The position numbers were made by a program, and so were the translations under genes. Below, one piece after another: positions 1 to 8,373 of a stretch of 8,608 nucleotides of DNA (position 1 is its first letter; every line of letters starts with the position of its first letter). The notes under the pieces were generated by a model. The model saw nothing but the letters and a program-made list of their open reading frames with translations. It ran no database searches and had not been told where the DNA came from. The DNA is from an uncultured Paraprevotella sp. (GTDB taxonomy: Bacteria; Bacteroidota; Bacteroidia; Bacteroidales; Bacteroidaceae), in NCBI GenBank assembly GCA_900770805.1, contig CAAGLP010000205.1, positions 1-8,608 on the forward strand, written 5' to 3'.

Positions 1-2025
1 ATGTTCACCTTGGGCCTTGAATTCTCGTTCAAGAAGATAGTGCAGATGGGATTTCCTCCCATTATCTGCGCTTGTCTCATTATGGCTGGAATGATAGGTG
101 TAGGTAATGTGGCTGGAGGATTGTTCGGTTGGAACAGTATGGACAGCATGTTCCTTGGTGGTATGTTGGCAATGAGTAGTACTACTATTATATATAAGGC
201 ATACGACGATCTTGGCTTGCGACATAAAAATTTTGCAAGCAACGTACTTTCCGTCCTTATTATAGAAGACATACTTGGTATTCTGCTGATGGTAGTACTA
301 AGTACCATTGCCGCTACAAGAAGGTTTGAAGGCACGGCATTGATGGAAAGTCTTGTAGGTCTTTTCAGTGTACTTTTAATATGGTTCCTTGTTGGAGTAT
401 ATCTTTTACCTATATTATTAAAGAGGTACAAAAGGTATATGAACAATGAGACACTGATGATTGTATCTCTTGCCTTGTGTTTTCTTCTTGTTTTAATCAG
501 CACTCATGCAGGTTATAGCCCTGCATTCGGAGCTTTTATGATGGGTAGCATATTGGCAGAGACGGTGGAGGCTGAGCAGATAGAAAAAGCAGTACAACCA
601 GTACGTGACCTTTTTGCTGCAATATTCTTCGTGAGTGTTGGCATGATGGTAAATCCTGATGTACTATTGGATTTTTGGCCGGTGATACTTGTTCTTACAA
701 TATGCATAGTATTTGGTCAGATGATAATAGGCACCTTATCTTATCTCCTAACTGGAAGTTCGCTAAGTGATAGTGTGCATAGCGGTTTCTCTATGGTTCA
801 GATAGGTGAGTTTGCATTTATTCTTGCCGTACTTGGAGAGCATCTTGGAGTTACAAGTGGTAAACTATATCCCATTGTAGTTGCTGTGAGTATAATTACC
901 ACATTTATTACTCCCTATATGATAAAGCTCTCAACACCTGTAAGCGTTATATTGCAAAATAATATAAAGTATTGTATAGGTAATGGTTTCAATGCTAATA
1001 TCTCTGGCAGAAAGAAATTATTGGGCCGTATAAACAGCATAGGCAAGGAAAATAATACAGTAAAGGCATGGAAATCTCTAATGCAGGCCTTGTGTTATCA
1101 GACAGTATCCTATCTTGTACTCTCATCGGCATTTGTAGGTTTTGGATTGGCAACACTAAAACCTCTGATAGGCATATATTGCATACCCATAATTATTATA
1201 TTCATATCCCCATTCCTTAGGGCTGTTGTTATTAGAAAGAACCATAGTCTTGAGGTTCGTTTCCTTAGAGAACAGAGTGGTTATCACGGACACTTTATAA
1301 ACCTGACCATCTTTATAAGGTTTATTTTAAGTACAGCCGTTATATATAGTATAATGGAATATGCTTGCAGTTTGCCTTGGTATATGGATATGGTATTGTC
1401 CGTTATATCAATGTCTATTATTATATGGAGCAGATTTATCAAGATGGTGAGCATCCGTATAGAACGCACCTTCAAGCAGAATCTATGTCGTAGGGAAACC
1501 ACTGCATGTAGTTATTCACGTATGCTTAACGGACGTGACATACACATAGCAAGACTCACCATACCTGAACTCAGCAAGTGGGCAGGAAAAAAACTTTCTG
1601 CACTCAACTTTGGCCGTCAGAACAACGTTCACATTGCTTCCATAGTACGCGGTAAAGTGAGAATAAACATTCCCGGTGGCGAAAATATGATATTTCCAGG
1701 TGATGTACTTGAAGTGGTTGGAGATGATATAAGTATAGAGAAGGTACGTCAGAAAATGTATGTAGAGACAACAAACATAAATGAGGTGTTGCAGGCAGAA
1801 CCTCTCACTCTTAAGAAATACACCATAAGTAGCAACTCCTTTTTAATAGGAAAAACACTTGCCAATAGTGGTATAAGACAGAACTATCGTTGTACGGTAA
1901 TAGGTTTTGAGGACGAAGAAGGAAATCTTGTCCCTCCAAGTTCGGAACGTATAATACAGAATATGGATACCATTTGGGTGGTAGGTGAATATGAAAGTAT
2001 AAGAAAACTGATGGATGAAGTCTAA
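1..2025 (+). CDS. Kef/CPA2-type cation:proton antiporter with two C-terminal RCK_C domains (5'-partial)
   Basis: This inner-membrane protein should exchange monovalent cations (K+ or Na+) for protons. The visible 674 residues start inside the transporter: MFTLGLEFSF normally follows two N-terminal helices, so roughly 70 residues are probably missing upstream and the ATG at base 1 is unlikely to be the true start. Family marks are SSTTIIYKAYDDLG (59-72), the acidic pair E89-D90 in a membrane helix, GAFMMGSILAE (177-187), FFVSVGMMVNP (209-219) and QIGEFAFILA (267-276). Residues 1-310 form the antiporter core. About 360-480 adds further hydrophobic helices. Two RCK_C/TrkA_C-like domains follow at about 513-585 and 604-672. 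No nucleotide-binding RCK_N (Rossmann) domain with a GxGxxG motif is present, so control would differ from KefC. The gene is visibly richer in ATA isoleucine codons than its neighbours. It ends in tandem TAA stops. Family assignment is secure; the ion carried is inferred. Confidence 0.9.
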   Translation: MFTLGLEFSFKKIVQMGFPPIICACLIMAGMIGVGNVAGGLFGWNSMDSMFLGGMLAMSSTTIIYKAYDDLGLRHKNFASNVLSVLIIEDILGILLMVVLSTIAATRRFEGTALMESLVGLFSVLLIWFLVGVYLLPILLKRYKRYMNNETLMIVSLALCFLLVLISTHAGYSPAFGAFMMGSILAETVEAEQIEKAVQPVRDLFAAIFFVSVGMMVNPDVLLDFWPVILVLTICIVFGQMIIGTLSYLLTGSSLSDSVHSGFSMVQIGEFAFILAVLGEHLGVTSGKLYPIVVAVSIITTFITPYMIKLSTPVSVILQNNIKYCIGNGFNANISGRKKLLGRINSIGKENNTVKAWKSLMQALCYQTVSYLVLSSAFVGFGLATLKPLIGIYCIPIIIIFISPFLRAVVIRKNHSLEVRFLREQSGYHGHFINLTIFIRFILSTAVIYSIMEYACSLPWYMDMVLSVISMSIIIWSRFIKMVSIRIERTFKQNLCRRETTACSYSRMLNGRDIHIARLTIPELSKWAGKKLSALNFGRQNNVHIASIVRGKVRINIPGGENMIFPGDVLEVVGDDISIEKVRQKMYVETTNINEVLQAEPLTLKKYTISSNSFLIGKTLANSGIRQNYRCTVIGFEDEEGNLVPPSSERIIQNMDTIWVVGEYESIRKLMDEV

Positions 2026-2085
2026 TAAGCCACAATCAGTATATATAATAAGTAGAAATAATCAAATAAATAATAATAATAAGAA
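2026..2085 (+). other. AT-rich leader between antiporter gene and ychF
   Basis: The 60 bases are almost entirely A and T and include four ATA units at 2070-2081 directly before the ychF ATG. There is no Shine-Dalgarno motif, as expected in Bacteroidota, where A-rich leaders support initiation. I see no terminator hairpin for the upstream gene and no clear Bacteroidota -7 box (TAnnTTTG). A ychF promoter here is therefore possible but not demonstrable. Confidence 0.4.
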
Positions 2086-3183
2086 ATGAAAGCAGGTATA
2101 GTAGGACTCCCTAACGTAGGTAAATCAACATTGTTTAATTGTCTTTCCAGTGCCAAGGCACAGGCAGCTAATTTTCCATTCTGTACTATTGATGCACAGT
2201 TGGGACAGGTTAGTGTGCCCGATGAGCGTCTGACCAAGTTGGCAGAGATTGTCAAGCCAGGTCGTATAGTTCCTGCCGTATGCGATATTGTTGATATTGC
2301 AGGTTTGGTAAAGGGAGCAAGCAAGGGAGAAGGATTGGGAAATCAGTTCCTTGCCAATATTCGCGAGTGCGATGCCATCATTCATGTGCTTCGTTGCTTC
2401 GACGATTCAGGCATTGTTCATGTGGACGGTAGTGTGGATCCTGTTCGTGATAAGGAAATCATCGATATGGAACTTCAGTTGAAGGATCTCGAAACATTGG
2501 AGAATCGTGCCAAGCGTGTAGAGAAGGCAGCACGAGTTGGTGGCGACAAGGCAGCCAAGATAGAGATGGATGTAATCGATACCTATCGCAAGGTTCTTCT
2601 CGAAGGCAAGAGTGCACGCACCGTTACTTTTGATACCGAAGACGAGATGTCAGCTGCCAAGTCTCTATTCCTCCTTACCGCCAAGCCTGTGCTTTATGTA
2701 TGTAATGTAGACGACAAGAGTGCTTCTACCGGTAACGAACATACAGCTCGTGTTGCCGAGGCTATCAAGGACGAGGATGCAGAGATGCTCATCATCAGTG
2801 CACAGACAGAGGCCGACATTGCAGAGCTTGAGACTTACGAAGAGAAACAGATGTTCCTGGAGGATATGGGTTTGACCGAGAGTGGTTGCAATCGTCTCAT
2901 CAAGGCCATTTATAGTCTTCTTACACTTCAGACATTCATCACTGCTGGTGAGATGGAGGTTAAGGCATGGACCTTCCGCAAGGGATGGAAGGCACCCCAG
3001 TGTGCTGGTGTTATCCACACCGACTTCGAAAAGGGTTTCATTCGTGCCGAGGTTATCAAGTACGACGACTATATCCATTACGGAAGCGAGTCAGCTGTTC
3101 GCGAAGCCGGCAAGATGGGTGTAGAGGGTAAGGAATATGTTGTTCAGGATGGCGACATCATGCACTTCCGCTTTAATGTATAA
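2086..3183 (+). CDS. ychF: YchF/OLA1 family Obg-like ATPase
   Basis: This is a cytosolic P-loop protein of the TRAFAC/Obg group. In the family it hydrolyses ATP rather than GTP, binds ribosomes and has been linked to oxidative stress and translation. At 365 residues it is full length. Visible motifs are the P loop G7-LPNVGKST (7-15), T35 in FCTIDAQLG (32-40) as the G2 region, DIAGLVKGASKGEGLGNQFL (70-89) as the G3 region typical of YchF, and NVDD (207-210) where a GTPase would have NKxD. The altered G4 explains loss of guanine specificity. A helical, charged insert (about 128-175) matches the family coiled coil. The C-terminal TGS domain spans about 278-362 (LQTFITAGEMEVKAWTFRKG, then IHTDFEKGFIRAEV). 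The ATG is chosen because MKAGIVGLPNVGKS is the canonical N-terminus. lgt follows after six bases, suggesting co-transcription. Confidence 0.97.
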   Translation: MKAGIVGLPNVGKSTLFNCLSSAKAQAANFPFCTIDAQLGQVSVPDERLTKLAEIVKPGRIVPAVCDIVDIAGLVKGASKGEGLGNQFLANIRECDAIIHVLRCFDDSGIVHVDGSVDPVRDKEIIDMELQLKDLETLENRAKRVEKAARVGGDKAAKIEMDVIDTYRKVLLEGKSARTVTFDTEDEMSAAKSLFLLTAKPVLYVCNVDDKSASTGNEHTARVAEAIKDEDAEMLIISAQTEADIAELETYEEKQMFLEDMGLTESGCNRLIKAIYSLLTLQTFITAGEMEVKAWTFRKGWKAPQCAGVIHTDFEKGFIRAEVIKYDDYIHYGSESAVREAGKMGVEGKEYVVQDGDIMHFRFNV

Positions 3184-3189
3184 TATAAT

Positions 3190-4086
3190 ATGAATATACC
3201 TGGATATATTCTTTGGAATCCTGATATAGTGGCATTCAGCCTTGGACCATTGGAGGTACGTTGGTACTCTCTCCTCTGGTGCATAGGCTTGTTTGCCGTA
3301 TATCAGTTGATGCACTATCTTTTCAAGGAGCAGAAGTTGGGCGAGGACAAGTTCGAACCTATGTTCCTCTACTGCTTCCTTGGCATACTCATAGGAGCAC
3401 GTCTGGGACATTGCCTTTTCTACGAACCGGAATACTATCTCTCTCGTCCTATGGAGATGATTTTGCCTATGCGCAAGTTTGCCGATGGAGAATGGCACTT
3501 TACCGGATACGAAGGTTTGGCATCGCATGGAGGCACACTTGGCCTGATGATAGCTATCATCCTGTATAGTCGCAATGTCAAATTGAATCTCATGCATGTA
3601 TTGGATAATGTAGCTATAGTTACACCTATCTGTGCATGTGCCATACGCCTTGGCAACCTCATGAATTCTGAGATTATAGGTCATCCCACAGATGTACCTT
3701 GGGCTTTTGTCTTTGAAAGAGTGGATATGCTTCCCCGTCATCCCGGACAATTGTACGAAGCTATCTGTTATGCCATATTCTTCTTTATAGGTTGGTTCAT
3801 CTATCGCCTGTCATTGAAGAAGGAAACCATGGAAAGATACACTTCCAATGCCAGGAAGCCTCTGGTGGATATCAGAGTAGGTTCCGGATTCTATTTTGGT
3901 CTTTGTCTCTTCCTGATATTCCTTTCCAGAATATTCATAGAACTTACCAAGGAGAACCAGGTAGACTTTGAATCCGGTATGATGTTCAACATGGGTCAGT
4001 TGCTTAGTGTACCTTTCGTACTACTTGGCTTGTACTGTATGTTAGGCGGAAAATATTGTCGTGCTATGAGCGAATATAAAAGATAA
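3190..4086 (+). CDS. lgt: Prolipoprotein diacylglyceryl transferase
   Basis: Lgt transfers diacylglycerol from phosphatidylglycerol to the lipobox cysteine of prolipoproteins, the first step of lipoprotein maturation in the inner membrane. The 298-residue product has about seven hydrophobic helices and the expected motifs: RWYSLLW (24-30, with the conserved Y26), GARLGHCLFYEP (69-80), the HGG loop H113-G114-G115, the Lgt signature RLGNLMNSEIIG (153-164, aligning with E. coli R143, N146 and E151), RHPGQLYEA (183-191), and SRIFIE (246-251), whose R247 and E251 match E. coli R239 and E243. No key residue is missing, so it should be active. The start lies six bases after the ychF stop with no Shine-Dalgarno, so expression is probably coupled to ychF transcription. 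The glycosidase begins 20 bases after the stop. Residues 210-230 form a charged cytoplasmic or periplasmic loop of no recognised function. Confidence 0.96.
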   Translation: MNIPGYILWNPDIVAFSLGPLEVRWYSLLWCIGLFAVYQLMHYLFKEQKLGEDKFEPMFLYCFLGILIGARLGHCLFYEPEYYLSRPMEMILPMRKFADGEWHFTGYEGLASHGGTLGLMIAIILYSRNVKLNLMHVLDNVAIVTPICACAIRLGNLMNSEIIGHPTDVPWAFVFERVDMLPRHPGQLYEAICYAIFFFIGWFIYRLSLKKETMERYTSNARKPLVDIRVGSGFYFGLCLFLIFLSRIFIELTKENQVDFESGMMFNMGQLLSVPFVLLGLYCMLGGKYCRAMSEYKR

Positions 4087-4106
4087 ACCATATAAATAAT
4101 AGTGTT

Positions 4107-4187
4107 ATGACTAACCAAACAAACTTATCTAAAGGACGGTTGCTGTTCGTCTTGTTATCGTGTCTTTTTGCGATGGGAGCATCATCA
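4107..4187 (+). other. Signal peptide of the glycosidase
   Basis: The first 27 residues have a polar N-region with K9 and R11, a hydrophobic core (LLFVLLSCLFAMG, 12-24) and a likely signal peptidase I site after A25-S26-S27. That would leave Q28 as the mature N-terminus, which is common in type IX secretion cargo. C19 sits in an LLSC context, but the hydrophobic stretch continues past it and no acidic lipoprotein export signal follows, so lipidation is judged less likely. Confidence 0.8.
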
Positions 4188-7100
4188 CAGACAGTAGGTA
4201 GTATCTATCGTATTGTGTCTTCCAACACAGGAAAGGCAATGACCAACAATGGCAATTACAATCCTGATGCGCCAATCGTAATGGGCGAATTGGATGCAGA
4301 CGACAAGAGTCAGATGTGGGCTCTTATCAGTGATGGAAGCGAAGGAACTTACGGACTCTATAACATGGGTTCAAAGTTGAGCATCGACATGGCTTTGGAG
4401 AGCAAGAATCCAGGCAAGCTTCTGCACTGGAAGCCAAATCTCAACAACCAGAATCAGGTTTTCAATATTCAGTCTCCTGGTATTGCTGGTTCTGCTATCC
4501 AGTTGTTATGCGCTGCTGATCCCGGCAAGGTAGTAACTGAATACGCCAATGGTGAGTTGTGGATGAAGAACGACCTTACCAACACCAGCACCTACTTTGA
4601 GCTGAAGGAAATTATCAATGTAGAGGACAACAAGGCTCCCCTGCCATACTTTACTTATATTATTACAAACAAGAATACAGGTTTGGTATTGTCTAATGGC
4701 GGAAGCAATGAAAACGATGCAAAGATCATTGTAGAGCAGGCACAGGAAAAGGCATACGGACAGATGTGGAAGCTGAGCATTCCTTTGTATCAGAGTGGTT
4801 CTACAACCTGGTTCCAGCTTCTCAACGAGAGTTGTGGCAAGTGCATTGATTGCGCCTTCGAGAGTAGTGGCAAGCCATTGCAGTGGAGTCAAAGTATGGA
4901 TGAAAGCTCTGCCAACTGGAATCAGATGTTCGAGATTCTTGAGGTTGAAGGCTTGGAAGATACTTATCAGCTTAAGGTAGGCAAGAATGTAGGTAGCAAG
5001 TGGTCTCCTTCTTTTGAATATCACTATCTGGCTGTTAATTCATCCAATCAGGTGTACCTTACAAAGGATGCTTCCAGCACAGACACCTATTTCAGCTTCA
5101 CAAAGGTAAACAACGACAATCTGCCTCAGGGTCTGTTCTGGCAGGACGAGAAGGTTTTCGGTCAGAACAAGGAAAAGGGTCATGCCACCTACATGCCTTA
5201 TCAGTCTACCGATGTTATGCGTGCCGATGAGCGCTACAATCGTGCTTGGCTCGATCCCGTTTCCAGCAATCGTTGGATGAGCCTGAATGGCACATGGAAA
5301 CTGATATGGAACGTTCTCGACGACACCATGTACATGCCCGAGGAGGAGTTCTATGGCGACAGTGTAGATGCTACTGGTTGGGATGAAATGGTAGTACCCG
5401 GATGTCTGGAGATGCATGGCTATGGCGATCCTCTTTATATCAACGTTAACTATCCCTTTGCCGATAATCCTCCATACATTTCCATGAAGAAGAATCTGGT
5501 AAATAGCGTAGGTAGCTATCGTCGCAACTTCACCCTGCCCGAGGGTTGGGACAAGGAGCGCGTTCTTCTTCACTTCGATGGTATCTACTCTGGTGCCTAT
5601 GTTTGGGTAAATGGCCAGTATGTGGGTTACACCGAGGGTGGCAATATGGATGCCGAATTCGATGTCAGCAAGCATGTGCGCACCGGCGAGAATAACCTCT
5701 CTGTTCGTGTTATCCGTTGGACAGACGGTTCTTACCTCGAGGGTCAGGACATGTGGCATATGAGTGGTATTCATCGCGACGTTTACCTTGTATCAGTACC
5801 CAAGGTATTTGTTCGCGACCACTACATCAGTTCTCAGTTGTCCGAGGATGCCACATCAGGCAATATGTATGTAAACCTCACTTTGGACAATAGAGACAGC
5901 CTTGCAACAACCAAGAATTACGAGGTTCGTCTGCTCTCTCCCACAGGCGAATTGATGTTCACCAAGACTGGCGAGGCTGCATTCCTTTCCACAGAGACAG
6001 AGAAGACTCTCACCCTTTCTTTCGAGAACCTCACCGACCTTATGCCTTGGACCAGCGACTCTCCCACACTCTACACCGTGGAGGTGGTACAGAAGGATGC
6101 TTCAGGCAATGAGGAGAGCGTTTTTGCCACCAAGTTTGGTTTCAACTGTGCCAAGATCAAGAACAGCCAGTTCCTTGTCAATGGCAAGCGTGTTTTCCTG
6201 AAGGGTGTAAACACTCAGGACACTCATCCTCTGAAGGGTCGTACCATGGACATCGAAACCATGTGGAAGGACCTCATGCTCATGAAGCAGAACAACGTAA
6301 ATACATTGCGTTCAAGCCACTATCCCCGTAGCCCCAAGATGAATGCCATGATGGACTACATCGGTATGTATCACATGGACGAGGCCGATGTGGAGTTCCA
6401 CATGAACTGGAACAATGGTGGCCGTATCCACACCTCTCCCACCTGGCGTGCTCCTATCGTGGACCGTGTAGAGCGTATGGTATTGCGTGACCGCAACTAT
6501 TCAAGCATCGTATCATGGAGCCTTGGCAACGAGAGCGACGGTGGTATAAACTTCAACCATGCCTACAATGCAGCTCGTGCTCTCGATCCTCGTCCCATTC
6601 ACTACGAAGGTGCTACTCGTGCCTACACTTCTCCAACCGACATCTATAGCGTTATGTATCGCGATGTACCCACCGTGCAGAGAGATGTTGACCGTGTAGG
6701 TCAGCCCTACTTCATGTGCGAATATGCTCATGCTATGGGTCATTCCGTAGGTAATCTCAAGGAGTATTGGGATGTGATGGAGAGCAGTACCAATGGTATG
6801 GGTGGTTGTATCTGGGACTGGGTTGATCAGGCAATTGTATCTTATCAGGACCAGAAGGCATGCGAACTCAAGGTGAACGGCTACAACAAGTACCGCAATG
6901 GTAACGACTATCCCCAGGCACCTCACCAGGGCAACTTCGTGAACAACGGTATCATCACCGCCGACCGTCAGCCCACAGGTAAGCTTGCAGAGGTGAAGCG
7001 CATTTATCAGCACATCAAGTTCGGTACGCTCAACAAGTCTGCCAAGAGCATATCTCTTACCAACAAGTACGAGGCTATCAATCTTGAGGGCAAGATACTC

Positions 7101-8366
7101 AACTGGCAGCTTCTGCACAATGGTACAGTGGTAGAGGAAGGCACCATGACACTTCCTTCCATAGCTTCAGGTAAGACACAGAGCATAACCATCAATTATG
7201 GCGATGTATCCAACGAAGGCGAATACCTCCTCAATGTGTCCGTATGTCTTTCCGAGGCCACTTCATGGGCCGAGGCAGGTCATGCCATAGCAAATGCTCA
7301 GTACTCTATCACCGACCGCACTCCTCTTCCCGAGGCCGATGTAGTTGCAGGTACTCCTCTCACTTTGACACAAAGCGGTAGCACATACACCATAGAGGGT
7401 CAGAACATCAGCATGAAGGTGAACACATCCAAGGGTATCACCTCATGGGTACAGAATGGTATCAGTGTACTTCCCGTAGGTTCAGAGACCAGTGCATCTC
7501 CCACCTATAGCAACTATCGTTGGGTAGAGAACGATGCTCCCTATGGCACCGACCCATACTATGAGACAGGCAATGGTATCACCAGTCGCACATTCACCGT
7601 CAAGGCCAATGCCGACAATTCTGCCGTCACCATTACCGAGAATGCCAGCGGTAGCCGTTGTAACTATAAGTTCGTATACACCGTCAACCGCGACGGCACC
7701 GTAGACTTGGATGCACAGTACACCGTCACAGGTTCAAACCTCCGTCGTATTGGTATGCTCATGCAGTTCAACCCCGAACTCTCCATGACACAATACTATG
7801 CCCGTGGTCCTCTGGACAATACCATCGACCGCAAGCATGGTTCAGACCTTGGCATCTACGACCTTCCCGTCAGCGACTTCCATGTAGACTATGTTCGTCC
7901 TCAGACCAGTGGCGACCGTCAGGATCTCCGTTGGATCAGCTTCCTCAATGCAGAGGGTAAGGGTATCCGTGTGGAGACCGAGGGACAGGTTAACCTCACC
8001 GTCGACAACTATACCGACGAGTACAAGCATCAGTATCTGCACCAGTGGAACATGCAGGCTTCGGACAAGGTTTATGCCAACTTCGACTATGCTCAGCTTG
8101 GTATAGGTAATGGCTCTTGTGGTGCCGGTGTTTTGGATAAGTACATACTTCCATCAAGGGGAACCTACAGCTATCGCCTCAGTTTCTCTTACACCGACAA
8201 TGTGGAGACCGGCATCAATGACCTTCCCTGCACACCTCCTTCAGCAGAGAATGGTGCCGCACCTATCTTCAACATGCGTGGTCAGCTCGTAGGCAACACC
8301 GCCTCTCCCGTTGCACTTCCCCAGGGCATCTACATTGTCAATGGTAAAAAGGTTGTGATTAAGTGA
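4107..8366 (+). CDS. Exported LacZ-like family 2 glycoside hydrolase with ricin-like domains and C-terminal sorting domain
   Basis: This is probably a secreted or surface beta-galactosidase acting on host or plant glycans. Of 1419 residues, 1-27 are a signal peptide, about 30-168 and 182-333 are two ricin-like domains, and the LacZ core follows. The core starts at LFWQDEKVFGQNKEKGHATY (343-362), then the sandwich domain with NVNYPFADNPP (446-456) and YLEGQDMWHMSGI (543-555), an Ig-like domain (about 567-680), and the TIM barrel (about 681-970). Barrel residues include SHYP (737-740), likely metal ligands E763 and H765, acid/base E809 in GNES and nucleophile E872 in MCEYAHAMGHS. A linker domain (about 975-1070) and a Bgal_small_N-like domain (about 1083-1360) follow, with YARGPLDNTIDR and DYVRPQTSGDRQDLRW. 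Residues 1369-1419 are the sorting-type tail. Catalytic residues are complete. E. coli LacZ NRHEH reads NTQDT (702-706), which may alter substrate choice. Beta-galactosidase activity is the best guess; another beta-glycosidase is possible. The start fits the signal peptide; there is no Shine-Dalgarno. Confidence 0.93.
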   Translation: MTNQTNLSKGRLLFVLLSCLFAMGASSQTVGSIYRIVSSNTGKAMTNNGNYNPDAPIVMGELDADDKSQMWALISDGSEGTYGLYNMGSKLSIDMALESKNPGKLLHWKPNLNNQNQVFNIQSPGIAGSAIQLLCAADPGKVVTEYANGELWMKNDLTNTSTYFELKEIINVEDNKAPLPYFTYIITNKNTGLVLSNGGSNENDAKIIVEQAQEKAYGQMWKLSIPLYQSGSTTWFQLLNESCGKCIDCAFESSGKPLQWSQSMDESSANWNQMFEILEVEGLEDTYQLKVGKNVGSKWSPSFEYHYLAVNSSNQVYLTKDASSTDTYFSFTKVNNDNLPQGLFWQDEKVFGQNKEKGHATYMPYQSTDVMRADERYNRAWLDPVSSNRWMSLNGTWKLIWNVLDDTMYMPEEEFYGDSVDATGWDEMVVPGCLEMHGYGDPLYINVNYPFADNPPYISMKKNLVNSVGSYRRNFTLPEGWDKERVLLHFDGIYSGAYVWVNGQYVGYTEGGNMDAEFDVSKHVRTGENNLSVRVIRWTDGSYLEGQDMWHMSGIHRDVYLVSVPKVFVRDHYISSQLSEDATSGNMYVNLTLDNRDSLATTKNYEVRLLSPTGELMFTKTGEAAFLSTETEKTLTLSFENLTDLMPWTSDSPTLYTVEVVQKDASGNEESVFATKFGFNCAKIKNSQFLVNGKRVFLKGVNTQDTHPLKGRTMDIETMWKDLMLMKQNNVNTLRSSHYPRSPKMNAMMDYIGMYHMDEADVEFHMNWNNGGRIHTSPTWRAPIVDRVERMVLRDRNYSSIVSWSLGNESDGGINFNHAYNAARALDPRPIHYEGATRAYTSPTDIYSVMYRDVPTVQRDVDRVGQPYFMCEYAHAMGHSVGNLKEYWDVMESSTNGMGGCIWDWVDQAIVSYQDQKACELKVNGYNKYRNGNDYPQAPHQGNFVNNGIITADRQPTGKLAEVKRIYQHIKFGTLNKSAKSISLTNKYEAINLEGKILNWQLLHNGTVVEEGTMTLPSIASGKTQSITINYGDVSNEGEYLLNVSVCLSEATSWAEAGHAIANAQYSITDRTPLPEADVVAGTPLTLTQSGSTYTIEGQNISMKVNTSKGITSWVQNGISVLPVGSETSASPTYSNYRWVENDAPYGTDPYYETGNGITSRTFTVKANADNSAVTITENASGSRCNYKFVYTVNRDGTVDLDAQYTVTGSNLRRIGMLMQFNPELSMTQYYARGPLDNTIDRKHGSDLGIYDLPVSDFHVDYVRPQTSGDRQDLRWISFLNAEGKGIRVETEGQVNLTVDNYTDEYKHQYLHQWNMQASDKVYANFDYAQLGIGNGSCGAGVLDKYILPSRGTYSYRLSFSYTDNVETGINDLPCTPPSAENGAAPIFNMRGQLVGNTASPVALPQGIYIVNGKKVVIK
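4194..5105 (+). repeat. Tandem pair of ricin-like (beta-trefoil-like) domains within the glycosidase
   Basis: Residues about 30-168 and 182-333 resemble each other. Each opens with a YRI/YII strand followed by N(T/K)NTG- or SNTG-type turns (SSNTGKAMTNNG and TNKNTGLVLSNGG). Each then has a QMW motif (SQMWALI at 68-74, GQMWKLS at 218-224), a CID/SID-A-ES stretch (SIDMALES and CIDCAFES), a hydrophobic-W repeat (LLHWKP and LQWSQS), NQVFNIQ or NQMFEILE, and a closing TSTYFELK or TDTYFSFT. The QxW-like motifs suggest beta-trefoil carbohydrate-binding modules. Ligand and exact family are unknown. The duplication is read directly; the fold is inferred. Confidence 0.7.
8211..8363 (+). other. C-terminal T9SS-type sorting domain of the glycosidase
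   Basis: Residues 1369-1419 start with GIND after the last catalytic-accessory domain and contain the pattern PIFNMRGQLV, a short variable loop, then LPQGIYIVNGKKVVIK at the extreme C-terminus. This is the shape of the Bacteroidota type A sorting domain, with a tail (NxxGQxV...GIYIV..GKKxxxK) that directs proteins through the type IX secretion system. It suggests the enzyme reaches the outer surface or medium. It is shorter than many Porphyromonas examples, and whether it is functional depends on the host having the secretion system. Confidence 0.75.
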
Positions 8367-8373
8367 GAGCAGA
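8349..8373 (+). repeat. 25-base direct repeat, copy 1 (overlaps glycosidase stop)
   Basis: This sequence covers the codons for KVVIK, the TGA stop and the following GAGCAGA. It recurs at 8423-8447 with one difference (TGA becomes TAA), an offset of 74 bases. The flanking bases before the two copies differ, so the similarity is confined to this block. Confidence 0.9.

Noticed and set aside
2070..2082. ATA microsatellite before ychF as a phase-variable switch
   Set aside because: There are only about four units in an already AT-rich leader, and ychF is a housekeeping gene. Ordinary A-rich Bacteroidota leader sequence explains it.
4150..4166. LLSC lipobox-like motif in the glycosidase signal peptide, next to lgt
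   Set aside because: The hydrophobic core continues after the cysteine, an AxS signal peptidase I site follows, and no acidic lipoprotein export signal is seen. Proximity to lgt proves nothing, since Lgt serves all lipoproteins.
5040..5774. Long open frame on the minus strand opposite the glycosidase
   Set aside because: It lies wholly inside a well-supported coding gene, resembles no known protein and has composition expected from an antisense shadow. The same applies to the minus-strand frame at 6513-7118 and the one at 3091-3750 over lgt.
8345..8366. Programmed -1 frameshift at the A run to extend the glycosidase into the repeat frame
   Set aside because: The run lacks a proper X XXY YYZ slippery heptamer, and a -1 shift there meets a TAA at 8360-8362 before reaching the downstream frame.
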